A stretch of DNA of 5,490 bases from Methylococcaceae bacterium UBA659 (GTDB taxonomy: Bacteria > Pseudomonadota > Gammaproteobacteria > Methylococcales > Methylomonadaceae): NCBI GenBank assembly GCA_002299495.1, contig DBNZ01000028.1, forward strand, positions 2,620 to 8,109, read 5' to 3'. The translations under genes and the position numbers were made by a program. Positions 1-5,490 of this stretch are shown piece after piece. Under the pieces are notes generated by a model. It searched no databases, was not told where the DNA came from, and was given only the letters and a program-made list of their open reading frames with translations. The stretch's first letter is position 1. Each line of letters begins with the position of its first letter.

Positions 1-10
1 GGGTTTGCAT
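1..10 (-). CDS. Start of next gene, probably fhcA (partial, cut by left edge)
   Basis: An ATG on the minus strand at bases 10-8 begins a reading frame (Met-Gln-Thr...) that leaves the window at once, so the product cannot be read. The start is supported by a strong purine-rich ribosome-binding site (GGGGAG) eight bases upstream and by its position 16 bases after the fhcB stop codon. In methylotrophs the fhc genes (A, B, C, D) are clustered and fhcA, the metal-dependent amidohydrolase subunit that hydrolyses the formyl group, often follows fhcB. The fhcA identity therefore rests on context only. An ATG at 26-24 is in another frame, is open to the edge, and has no ribosome-binding site, so I prefer the one at 10-8. 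Confidence 0.5.
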
Positions 11-18
11 GTTGGCCG

Positions 19-24
19 CTCCCC
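19..24 (-). promoter_or_regulatory. Ribosome-binding site of the gene after fhcB
   Basis: GGGGAG on the minus strand, eight bases before the ATG at 10-8, is a near-ideal Shine-Dalgarno sequence. It lies just past the fhcB stop codon (29-27). It decides the choice of start for the downstream gene and supports co-translation of fhcB and that gene from one transcript. Confidence 0.55.
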
Positions 25-26
25 AT

Positions 27-1298
27 TTAACCCAACATAGATTCAGCAATCGCATTCAATACTTCAAATGTGCTGGGCAAACCGGAATCGCGCAGTTTTT
101 TCAAACGGATGGCGACCACGTTATCCATCCGGTAAGCATGACCCGCGTGATCTAAGCCGGGGGTTCCAACGGGGATGAACACATCCGGTTCTTTTTTAAA
201 CGTCATGCCGGAACGCCCGATGACGATGGTTGGCAGGTGGGTGACGGGTGGCACGGCTTTGGTATTGAACGCCTGCACCCAAACCAGTGCGTCCGCTTCG
301 CCATTTTCCAACAAAATGCGCGAATCGTTCAGGAACGGGTCGTATTCTGGATAGCCACGGCTAAAGCGGACACGCGCCGGATACCCTGTGGTCCAGCCGC
401 AGACCTGGTAGGCGGTTTGGTCGCCTTCCTGGCCGCCCAATGGCAACCCGGAACAGCGGGTGTTTTGGTCGTTGATATCTTTGACCAGCTCGGACAGCAT
501 TTGCACGGTCAATTCGGCTTGGGTGAAAGCAAACGCCCCCGCAGCCCAGGTGACCACACTATAGCGGGCGGCCTTAAGCTGGTCGGCTATGGCTTGCAAA
601 TCGGTTGCGGAAATGCCCGCGACCTGTGGTGCATGGATTGGCCGGTTTTTAACCAACGCCCGCAAAACCGCCATCACCTCAGGCAAAGCGGTGACGGCGC
701 ATTCATAGACTTGTGCCTGGGCACCGTTGGGCGAGGTCGCAGCGTCGCCGGACGGGGCTTGACCTAGATAAATCACTTGGCGTTGGTTGGGTTCGTCCAA
801 AAACATCGCCTCCGTCCAAAGATAACGCTGGAAAAATCGCGGCGCGAAGGTCTCGACATCGGTGCCGACCACTAAGAGCAAATCACAGCGGTTTTTCACT
901 TCCGCCAGTGTCGTGGTCATCCAGCCGGAGTCTTGCATGGCCAGCAAGTTATTACGCGTATTGTTGAAGTTCATGTGGTCGACCACCGCGCCGCAACGGT
1001 CGGCCAAGGCCAACAAGGCGCGCATGCCGTTGACATCGGTGGCGCAGCCGCCGATCACGGGCAAATGGGCCTGGCGCAACCACTCCGCCGCCTTGGCGAT
1101 AGCCGCCTCTAAATGGGTTTCCACGCCATTGACGCGGGGGCTGGTGTCGGTGAGGGCTTGCTCGAACAGGGGGGTGTTGACACCGCAGCCATTGGCGGTG
1201 ACTTTCAGTGTGTTGCCGTCCACTTGGATGCCTAGGTCATCGGTGCCGATACCGCAAAATGGACTGGGGACTTCGGTGATTTCGGTGCTTTCGGCCAT
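27..1298 (-). CDS. fhcB: Formyltransferase/hydrolase complex subunit B (FhcB), related to formylmethanofuran dehydrogenase subunit B
   Basis: This 423-residue protein is the bacterial counterpart of FwdB/FmdB, the molybdopterin-type subunit of archaeal formylmethanofuran dehydrogenase. In methylotrophs it forms the cytoplasmic FhcABCD complex, which moves the formyl group from formyl-H4MPT to a methanofuran analogue and hydrolyses it to formate in H4MPT-linked formaldehyde oxidation. Family features are the N-terminal SPFCGIGTDDL stretch (residues 12-22), the Gly-rich VIGGCATDVNG segment (81-91) and the TLAEVKNRCDLLLVVGTD block (130-147), typical of this oxidoreductase fold. The archaeal CxxCxxxC cluster motif reads SxxCxxxT here (Ser12, Cys15, Thr19), and residues 107-120, where archaeal FwdB carries its tungsten-ligating cysteine, contain none. 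This fits a non-redox bacterial subunit. The ATG is preceded by AGGA at seven bases. An fhcA-like start follows after 16 bases. A plausible own promoter lies at 1377-1348. Family assignment is firm; the exact role of the B subunit is less certain. Confidence 0.92.
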   Translation of the reverse strand: MAESTEITEVPSPFCGIGTDDLGIQVDGNTLKVTANGCGVNTPLFEQALTDTSPRVNGVETHLEAAIAKAAEWLRQAHLPVIGGCATDVNGMRALLALADRCGAVVDHMNFNNTRNNLLAMQDSGWMTTTLAEVKNRCDLLLVVGTDVETFAPRFFQRYLWTEAMFLDEPNQRQVIYLGQAPSGDAATSPNGAQAQVYECAVTALPEVMAVLRALVKNRPIHAPQVAGISATDLQAIADQLKAARYSVVTWAAGAFAFTQAELTVQMLSELVKDINDQNTRCSGLPLGGQEGDQTAYQVCGWTTGYPARVRFSRGYPEYDPFLNDSRILLENGEADALVWVQAFNTKAVPPVTHLPTIVIGRSGMTFKKEPDVFIPVGTPGLDHAGHAYRMDNVVAIRLKKLRDSGLPSTFEVLNAIAESMLG

Positions 1299-1347
1299 GG
1301 GTCTGTCCTACGAGTAAATGCTGGTTCAGGCGGGGTTGCTGGCCGTT

Positions 1348-1377
1348 ATTCTAACGTGAATTGTTTGGGCTTGTCTT
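1348..1377 (-). promoter_or_regulatory. Candidate sigma-70 promoter of fhcB
   Basis: In the 101-base gap between the DUF2231 gene and fhcB, the minus strand has AAGACA (1377-1372, four of six matches to the -35 consensus), an 18-base spacer, and TAGAAT (1353-1348, five of six matches to the -10 consensus). The -10 box lies 49 bases before the fhcB ATG. No strong terminator hairpin precedes it, so read-through from the DUF2231 gene is possible. The call is by eye only. Confidence 0.3.
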
Positions 1378-1399
1378 GGAAAACGCGGCCCCGTAAGGG

Positions 1400-2023
1400 T
1401 TACTGCGTATCCCCATGCTGGTGTTTCAGGGTCTCTTCGCCAACGGGTAAGGCCTTGACAGAAACGCCAAATTTGTAAACCATCAGGCCACCCAAATCCG
1501 CGCCTAGTATCATTAACCCGCACATCAGCGCGGCTAGGATTAGGAAAAAATTGTTCGCCCCGCCTCTGGGCAAGACGCCTGTTTTTGCCCGCCAAGCCGT
1601 CAACACCAAGGCAAAGCTCAACACCAACAGGCCAAGCTGTTGGTGGCGTTCCATAATGTCGTGGACGTTGCCGCCGTGGGCGACTTCACTGGCGGCAATG
1701 AAACCGGTAATCACGGTAAAAATGGCCGAAACGGTGCCGAAATACAACAGCCAACTGGCGACTTGCCGCCATTGTGGTTTATGCGCCAAACTGCCGATGG
1801 TATCGAGGACAAAAAAAACCGACAAGAACGCGATCGGGAAATGCACTAGCATCGGGTGGATGTTGTCCAGCGTGGCAACGCCGGGCAAGATTAGGGCGAA
1901 CAGTTCGGCTGCGCCTAAACCGGAAAGGCCTTCGATATAAGTCAGCAGTTCAGCGACAGCGCCGGCAATGCCGCCGTCGTGGTCAGCATTGCCGTGGATT
2001 TGGAAAGGTAGCAATGGGCTCAT
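1400..2023 (-). CDS. DUF2231 family integral membrane protein
   Basis: A 207-residue protein of unknown function that I place in the DUF2231 family. The basis is the HPMLVHFPIAFL motif (residues 56-67), which opens the first clear transmembrane helix, and the ADLGGLMVYKFGVSV motif (175-189) near the C-terminus. Hydrophobic segments at about 57-78, 90-112, 128-144 and 157-176 suggest four inner-membrane helices. Residues 22-50 are also fairly apolar and could be amphipathic or re-entrant. Histidines are frequent (10, 15, 56, 61, 81, 116, 121, 127, 201, 203); several near the helices could bind a metal or haem, but that is speculation. The ATG at 2023 has no clear Shine-Dalgarno sequence. It is kept because the next in-frame Met (58) lies inside the family motif and the N-terminal residues look family-like. 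Codons for FF at 70-71 form part of a run of eight T. Neighbours give no firm clue to function. Confidence 0.85.
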   Translation of the reverse strand: MSPLLPFQIHGNADHDGGIAGAVAELLTYIEGLSGLGAAELFALILPGVATLDNIHPMLVHFPIAFLSVFFVLDTIGSLAHKPQWRQVASWLLYFGTVSAIFTVITGFIAASEVAHGGNVHDIMERHQQLGLLVLSFALVLTAWRAKTGVLPRGGANNFFLILAALMCGLMILGADLGGLMVYKFGVSVKALPVGEETLKHQHGDTQ

Positions 2024-2049
2024 GGTTTTTTAGGGTAGGTAAAAATTAC

Positions 2050-2077
2050 AATCTAACGGATATTGCTTTGTTTGCAA
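2050..2077 (-). promoter_or_regulatory. Weak candidate promoter of the DUF2231 gene
   Basis: In the 66-base gap after aguA the minus strand carries TTGCAA (2077-2072), a 16-base spacer, and TAGATT (2055-2050). Each hexamer matches its sigma-70 consensus at four of six positions, and the -10 box is 26 bases before the ATG. The gap is clearly richer in A and T than the flanking genes, which fits a promoter. No terminator is visible after aguA, so the gene might instead be read from the upstream transcript. Confidence 0.2.
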
Positions 2078-2079
2078 AC
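2070..2079. repeat. 10-base perfect palindrome GTTTGCAAAC
   Basis: This perfect inverted repeat without a spacer lies between aguA and the DUF2231 gene and overlaps the candidate -35 box. It could be a dimeric regulator's half-site pair or chance. It is too short and too AT-rich to act as a terminator stem. I see only one copy in the window. Confidence 0.25.
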
Positions 2080-2089
2080 CGAGTGCTGG

Positions 2090-3100
2090 CTAGTGACTGG
2101 GAAACTGCATGGTCATGCAATGCAGGCTGCCGTACTGATGCAGCAACGGTCGGCACGGCGTGGCGATAATGTCACGGCCGGGGAAACAGGCGGCCAGCCG
2201 GTGTACTGCAACGTCGTCATTATCGTCGCCATACACAGGTACCAGCACGGCATCGTTGATAATCAGGAAATTGGCGTAATTCGCGGGCAATGGCCTGCCG
2301 TCTTCGGCGAAAATAGCCTTAGGCAACGGCAGCGCGATCAAGTTGTACGGCAGCTCCGCCGGCGTGCGCAACGCTTGTAACTGCGCTTCCATGTTGTTCA
2401 GGCTGGCATACAACGGATTAAGCGGGTCGTCGCAACGGGTGTAGGCGATCGTGTTGGCAGGGCAAAAACGGGCCAGGGTGTCGATATGGGCATCGGTGTC
2501 GTCGCCGGGCAGATGCGGCTGTTCCACCCACAACACCCGGTTTGCGCCAAACTGTTGCTGCAAGACCCGCTCGATTTGCTGCTGGCTTAAGCCTTTGTTC
2601 CGATTTGGGTGCAACAGGCATTGCCGGGTGGTCATGAGCGTCCCTTGGCCGTCGCTTTCGATGCTGCCGCCTTCCAGAATGAAATCAACGTCGGCATGGT
2701 TTTGGCCTTGAAAAAAGGTATGGGCCAGCAAGCGTTGGTTGAGCGCATCGTCGTCGTCGTGCGGATATTTTCCGCCCCAACCGTTGAATTTAAAATTCAA
2801 TAATACTCCCGCGCCGTCCCGTGCCACCGTCAGGAACGCGGTATCCCGAACCCAAATGTCGTTGACCGGCGCCAGAATAAACTCAATTGACAAACCGTCA
2901 GCCAACAAGGCTTGGATATGTCGTTGGTGCTTGTGATCACGGCAAACAATTAAAAGTCGCTGACGACGGCTGATGGTTTCGGCGATGCAGCGGTAGGATT
3001 GCTCCACCGACTCCATGCGGTCGCCGAAATCGCAGGTATGATGCGGCCAAGCGATTAAAACGGCGGCTTGTGGTTCCCATTCGGCCGGAAAACGTGTCAT
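2090..3100 (-). CDS. aguA: Agmatine deiminase (peptidyl-arginine deiminase/PAD_porph family)
   Basis: A 336-residue cytoplasmic enzyme of the guanidine-modifying superfamily, predicted to hydrolyse agmatine to N-carbamoylputrescine and ammonia, a step in putrescine synthesis. Family landmarks are in order: the N-terminal FPAEWEPQAAVLIAWPH (residues 4-20), NDIWVRDT with Asp86 (80-87), the LEGGSIESDGQGT block with Glu143 (142-154), GDDTDAHIDT with His205 and Asp207 (199-208), and the C-terminal GSLHCMTMQ with the presumed nucleophile Cys328 (324-332). All expected catalytic residues are present, and the length is somewhat short of but close to the usual 340-370. The ATG is 18 bases after the recN stop, with AGGG ten bases before it, so it is probably co-transcribed with recN. 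No aguB (N-carbamoylputrescine amidase) or speA lies nearby. Residues 115-118 are four Asp in a row, encoded by a small GAC repeat. Substrate is inferred from the family; a related guanidine substrate cannot be excluded. Confidence 0.88.
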   Translation of the reverse strand: MTRFPAEWEPQAAVLIAWPHHTCDFGDRMESVEQSYRCIAETISRRQRLLIVCRDHKHQRHIQALLADGLSIEFILAPVNDIWVRDTAFLTVARDGAGVLLNFKFNGWGGKYPHDDDDALNQRLLAHTFFQGQNHADVDFILEGGSIESDGQGTLMTTRQCLLHPNRNKGLSQQQIERVLQQQFGANRVLWVEQPHLPGDDTDAHIDTLARFCPANTIAYTRCDDPLNPLYASLNNMEAQLQALRTPAELPYNLIALPLPKAIFAEDGRPLPANYANFLIINDAVLVPVYGDDNDDVAVHRLAACFPGRDIIATPCRPLLHQYGSLHCMTMQFPSH

Positions 3101-3118
3101 GGTGGTTTTTCCCTGTTT

Positions 3119-4813
3119 TTATAAAGTGACTGGCGCGACGCCGAGGTCGGCGTGGCTTAACATTTCCCGGGCATGCGCTAAGGTGTTCGCGGTGATGTTG
3201 ACGCCGCCCAGCATACGGGCGACTTCCTCGACTCGCTCGTCACCGGTCAGCAACCGGACAGTGGAAGACGTGATGTCGGTTTCGTGGTTTTTTTGCACAT
3301 ACAAGTGGTGATGCGCCTGCGCGGCCACCTGCGGCAAATGGGTCACGCACAGCGCTTGCCGGTTTTGGCTAAGGCTACGCAGCTTTTGCCCGACGATTTC
3401 GGCGATGCCGCCGCCGATACCGGAATCCACTTCGTCGAAAATCATGGTCGGCGTGGTCTTGTCGTTTGAGGTGGTCACCTGGATCGCCAAGCTGATGCGC
3501 GACAATTCCCCGCCGGACGCCACTTTCGCCAAGGGTTTGGGCGGCAAGCCGGGATTGGCGCTGACCAGGAAACAGACTTGGTCTTTGCCGTGCAATTTTG
3601 GCGCCTCGCCGGCCTGGTCTTCGACCGTGACCAGAAACTCCCCCTGCGGCATGCCCAGTTCCTTAATCATAGCCGAGATTTGCCGTTGCAAGCGTTCGCC
3701 GCCGCTACGGCGGCTCTGGCTTAATTGGTTGGCCAATGCCTGGTAGTCCGCCAACAACTTGGCCGTGCTGTCTTGCAATGCCTCGATGCGTTCGCTGCTG
3801 TGGGTCAGTGCGCCCAGTTCCTGCTCCAGTTTGGCGAGCTGGGCTGGCAAACCTTCCGGCTTGACGTGATGCTTACGGCTTAAGGCATGGATGATGGCCA
3901 ACTGGTTCTCCAATTCCGTCATCCGTGCCGGATCGGCCTCTTGGCTGTCCAAAAACCGCCGCAATTGCAGGGCGGCTTCCTCCGCTTGGATTTGTGCTTC
4001 GGACAAAAGGCTGGCGATGCCCTGCAATTCCTGGGCGTAATGGGCAATTTGCTGAAGCTCGGAAACGCTACGGTTGAGTATGCCATTGGCGGACAATGCG
4101 TCATTTTCATAAAGCCCGTCCAACAAACCTTGGCCGGTTTGGAGAATTTTCCCTAAATTCGCCAACCGGTCATGTTCTTCCGACAAGGCCGCGTAATCGA
4201 ACTGTTTCATGTCCAATTGCTGCAATTCGTCCATTTGGTAGCGCAACAATTCTTCCCGTTCGGTTTGGTCGGCGCTGGCCTTGACCAAGGCCGCCAGCTC
4301 CTTGTAGGCCTGTTGCCATTGCCGGAAACAAACATTCAGTTGCTCCAACAACGCTTGGTTACCGGCAAACGCATCTAACAAACGGCGTTGTTCATCGGCG
4401 TTCAACAGCGTCAAATGGGCGTGTTGGCCGTGTATTTCCACCAACTTGCCGCTGAGTTCCTGCAATGCTTGCAGGGTCACAGGGCGGTTGTTGATGTAGG
4501 CCTTGGAGCGACCATCCTGATTCACCACCCGCCTGACCAGGCAATGCGGGCCATCATCCAGTTCGTTGTCCCGCAACCATTCCCTAGCCGGGGCGGCATC
4601 GGCCAAGTCGAATTCCAGATTGACTTCCGCGCGCTTGCTGTCGGGCCGCACATAGCCAGAATCGGCACGGTCGCCTAAGGCTAGACCTAAGGCCGTCAAC
4701 AAAATAGACTTGCCGGCGCCGGTCTCGCCGGTCAGCACCGACATGCCTTTGTTAAGGTCAAGGTCTAACGTTTTTACTACCGCTAAGTCGAGGATGGAAA
4801 GATTCGTCAGCAT
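3119..4813 (-). CDS. recN: DNA repair protein RecN
   Basis: A 564-residue SMC-like ATPase that acts early in repair of double-strand breaks by holding or bridging DNA ends for RecA-dependent recombination. The head is built from both ends of the chain. The N-terminal part has Walker A GETGAGKS (29-36) and a VEIHGQHAH segment (125-133) in the Q-loop region. The C-terminal part has the ABC signature VASGGELSRISLAIQ (431-445), Walker B TMIFDEVDSGIGGG (456-469, Asp460 and catalytic Glu461) and the switch histidine His492 in CVTHLPQVAAQ. Between them, about 155-375 is rich in Leu, Gln, Glu and Ala and forms the antiparallel coiled-coil arm. All motifs are intact and the length is normal (about 550-570). 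The ATG overlaps the nadK stop by seven bases (ATGCTGA). The nearest GGAG is about 21 bases upstream, so translational coupling to nadK is likely. No LexA-like CTGT-N8-ACAG box is seen just upstream. Confidence 0.97.
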   Translation of the reverse strand: MLTNLSILDLAVVKTLDLDLNKGMSVLTGETGAGKSILLTALGLALGDRADSGYVRPDSKRAEVNLEFDLADAAPAREWLRDNELDDGPHCLVRRVVNQDGRSKAYINNRPVTLQALQELSGKLVEIHGQHAHLTLLNADEQRRLLDAFAGNQALLEQLNVCFRQWQQAYKELAALVKASADQTEREELLRYQMDELQQLDMKQFDYAALSEEHDRLANLGKILQTGQGLLDGLYENDALSANGILNRSVSELQQIAHYAQELQGIASLLSEAQIQAEEAALQLRRFLDSQEADPARMTELENQLAIIHALSRKHHVKPEGLPAQLAKLEQELGALTHSSERIEALQDSTAKLLADYQALANQLSQSRRSGGERLQRQISAMIKELGMPQGEFLVTVEDQAGEAPKLHGKDQVCFLVSANPGLPPKPLAKVASGGELSRISLAIQVTTSNDKTTPTMIFDEVDSGIGGGIAEIVGQKLRSLSQNRQALCVTHLPQVAAQAHHHLYVQKNHETDITSSTVRLLTGDERVEEVARMLGGVNITANTLAHAREMLSHADLGVAPVTL

Positions 4814-5490
4814 TGTGGGTTGTGGTAGCCGCTGCTCCAGCTCAGCTTGTTTCTGAGAATTTGAAAAAAATCATGGCCTTCTGGGTGCAAAATTCTAATC
4901 GGTTTCGGTTCCTTTTTGATTAAAATTTTGTCGCTGATCAATACTTGCGGGATTTCGATATGGTCGCAGGTCACTAACGCATTGATTTGTTTGGTTTGGC
5001 AAAAACTGATTTCAATCTCAGAACTGTCGGCAATGACAATGGGCCGGTTAGACAAGGTATGCGGATTTAACGGCACCAACACCAGCGCATGCAACGACGG
5101 CGAAATGATGGGCCCGCCCGCCGACAAGGAATAAGCCGTCGAGCCGGTCGGCGTGGAAATGATAAGGCCGTCGGAACGCTGCGAATTCAGGAACACGCCG
5201 TCGATTTTGGTGACAATCTCGATCATGCTCGGGGTGATCCAGCGATGCACCACCACTTCGTTGACGGCGGTTTCTTCGTGGTGCACCTTCCCGGCGCGGA
5301 TAATTTTCGCCCGCAATAGATAACGTTTTTCCTCGGTGTAATGGCCTTGCAGGATACGATGTAATTTATCGGGCAAATCGGCGGGGGAAATGTCCACCAA
5401 AAAGCCCAAACGCCCCAGGTTGATGCCAATGATAGGGATGTCGTAAGCCACAATGGCGCGGGTTGCCGCCAAAAACGTGCCGTCGCCGCC
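4807..5490 (-). CDS. nadK: NAD kinase (5' part cut off by right edge)
   Basis: The last 227 residues of an ATP- or polyphosphate-dependent NAD kinase, which phosphorylates NAD+ to NADP+ in the cytoplasm. The frame is open to the window edge, and its first visible residues are GGDGTF, the conserved nucleotide-binding motif that normally sits about 70 residues into the protein. The true start is therefore outside, and an apparent TTG start at 5472 inside this motif is not real. Further family signatures, numbered from the first visible residue, are IGINLGRLGFLVD (21-33), the NE pair of AVNEVVVH (75-82), and QRSDGLIISTPTGSTAYSLSAGGP (104-127). The C-terminal half has the usual ILHPEGHDFFQILRNKLSW (200-218). 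All key residues in the visible part are intact. The 3' end is richer in A and T than the rest. recN begins within its last codons, giving the nadK-recN pair familiar from proteobacteria. Confidence 0.96.
   Translation of the reverse strand, partial: GGDGTFLAATRAIVAYDIPIIGINLGRLGFLVDISPADLPDKLHRILQGHYTEEKRYLLRAKIIRAGKVHHEETAVNEVVVHRWITPSMIEIVTKIDGVFLNSQRSDGLIISTPTGSTAYSLSAGGPIISPSLHALVLVPLNPHTLSNRPIVIADSSEIEISFCQTKQINALVTCDHIEIPQVLISDKILIKKEPKPIRILHPEGHDFFQILRNKLSWSSGYHNPQC

Noticed and set aside
237..1317. Plus-strand open frames of 84 to 176 codons opposite fhcB
   Set aside because: They mirror fhcB, whose protein is clearly recognisable. Their translations are rich in Arg and Cys, match no family I know, and lack convincing ribosome-binding sites.
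1380..1402. Possible terminator after the DUF2231 gene
   Set aside because: Only a short GTAA-CCC-TTAC stem or a three-pair CCC/GGG stem can form, followed by just four T; too weak to call.
1326..1595. 89-codon minus-strand frame overlapping the 3' end of the DUF2231 gene
   Set aside because: It is out of frame with the DUF2231 coding sequence, has low-complexity composition, and adds no recognisable domain.
1774..2380. Plus-strand frames crossing the DUF2231-aguA gap
   Set aside because: Both are shadows of the minus-strand genes with no family resemblance. No plus-strand start signal is visible.
2745..2762. Short GAC/GTC trinucleotide repeat in aguA
   Set aside because: It encodes four consecutive Asp in a variable loop and is too short to be a meaningful microsatellite.
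5223..5472. NAD kinase start at a TTG codon (5472)
   Set aside because: The frame stays open to the window edge, and the bases upstream encode GGDGTF, the conserved kinase motif, so the TTG codes an internal leucine.
1..5490. Hidden defence system, mobile element, CRISPR array, tRNA or riboswitch
   Set aside because: All but about 185 bases are covered by recognisable chromosomal genes. I found no terminal inverted repeats, transposase, direct-repeat array or tRNA-like fold.

Overview
The window is a piece of bacterial chromosome of roughly 55% GC. All recognisable genes lie on the minus strand, so the biological reading order runs from high to low coordinates: nadK (cut off by the right edge), recN, an agmatine deiminase gene (aguA-like), a DUF2231 membrane protein gene, fhcB, and the first bases of a further gene, probably fhcA, running off the left edge. 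I see no mobile element, CRISPR array, RNA gene, phage signal or defence system. Coding density is about 97%, and no gene-free gap exceeds about 100 bases.

Likely host: fhcB encodes a subunit of the bacterial formyltransferase/hydrolase complex of the tetrahydromethanopterin (H4MPT) C1 pathway, which marks a methylotroph or methanotroph. The NAD kinase and RecN proteins read as gamma- or betaproteobacterial, and nadK followed by recN is a common order in those classes. A gammaproteobacterial methanotroph (Methylococcales) is my best guess. A betaproteobacterial methylotroph is not excluded. This is inference from protein resemblance, without a database search.

Layout. (1) 5490-3119: nadK and recN overlap by 7 bases and must be co-transcribed. 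nadK supplies NADP+; recN encodes the SMC-like ATPase of double-strand break repair. (2) 3100-2090: aguA starts 18 bases after recN and probably belongs to the same transcript. It would convert agmatine to N-carbamoylputrescine in polyamine metabolism. (3) 2023-1400: a four-helix DUF2231 membrane protein of unknown function, after a 66-base gap holding a weak promoter-like sequence and a 10-base palindrome. (4) 1298-1: fhcB and the start of the next fhc gene, after a 101-base gap with a plausible sigma-70-type promoter. These would handle oxidation of formyl units to formate.

The genes do not form one pathway. They look like two or three transcription units in a row: nadK-recN-aguA, DUF2231, and fhcB-fhcA. 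The most informative molecular detail is in FhcB, which has lost two of the three cysteines of the N-terminal iron-sulfur motif and the metal-ligand cysteine of its archaeal relatives. That is expected for the bacterial, non-redox version of the complex. I found no convincing new biological system here.
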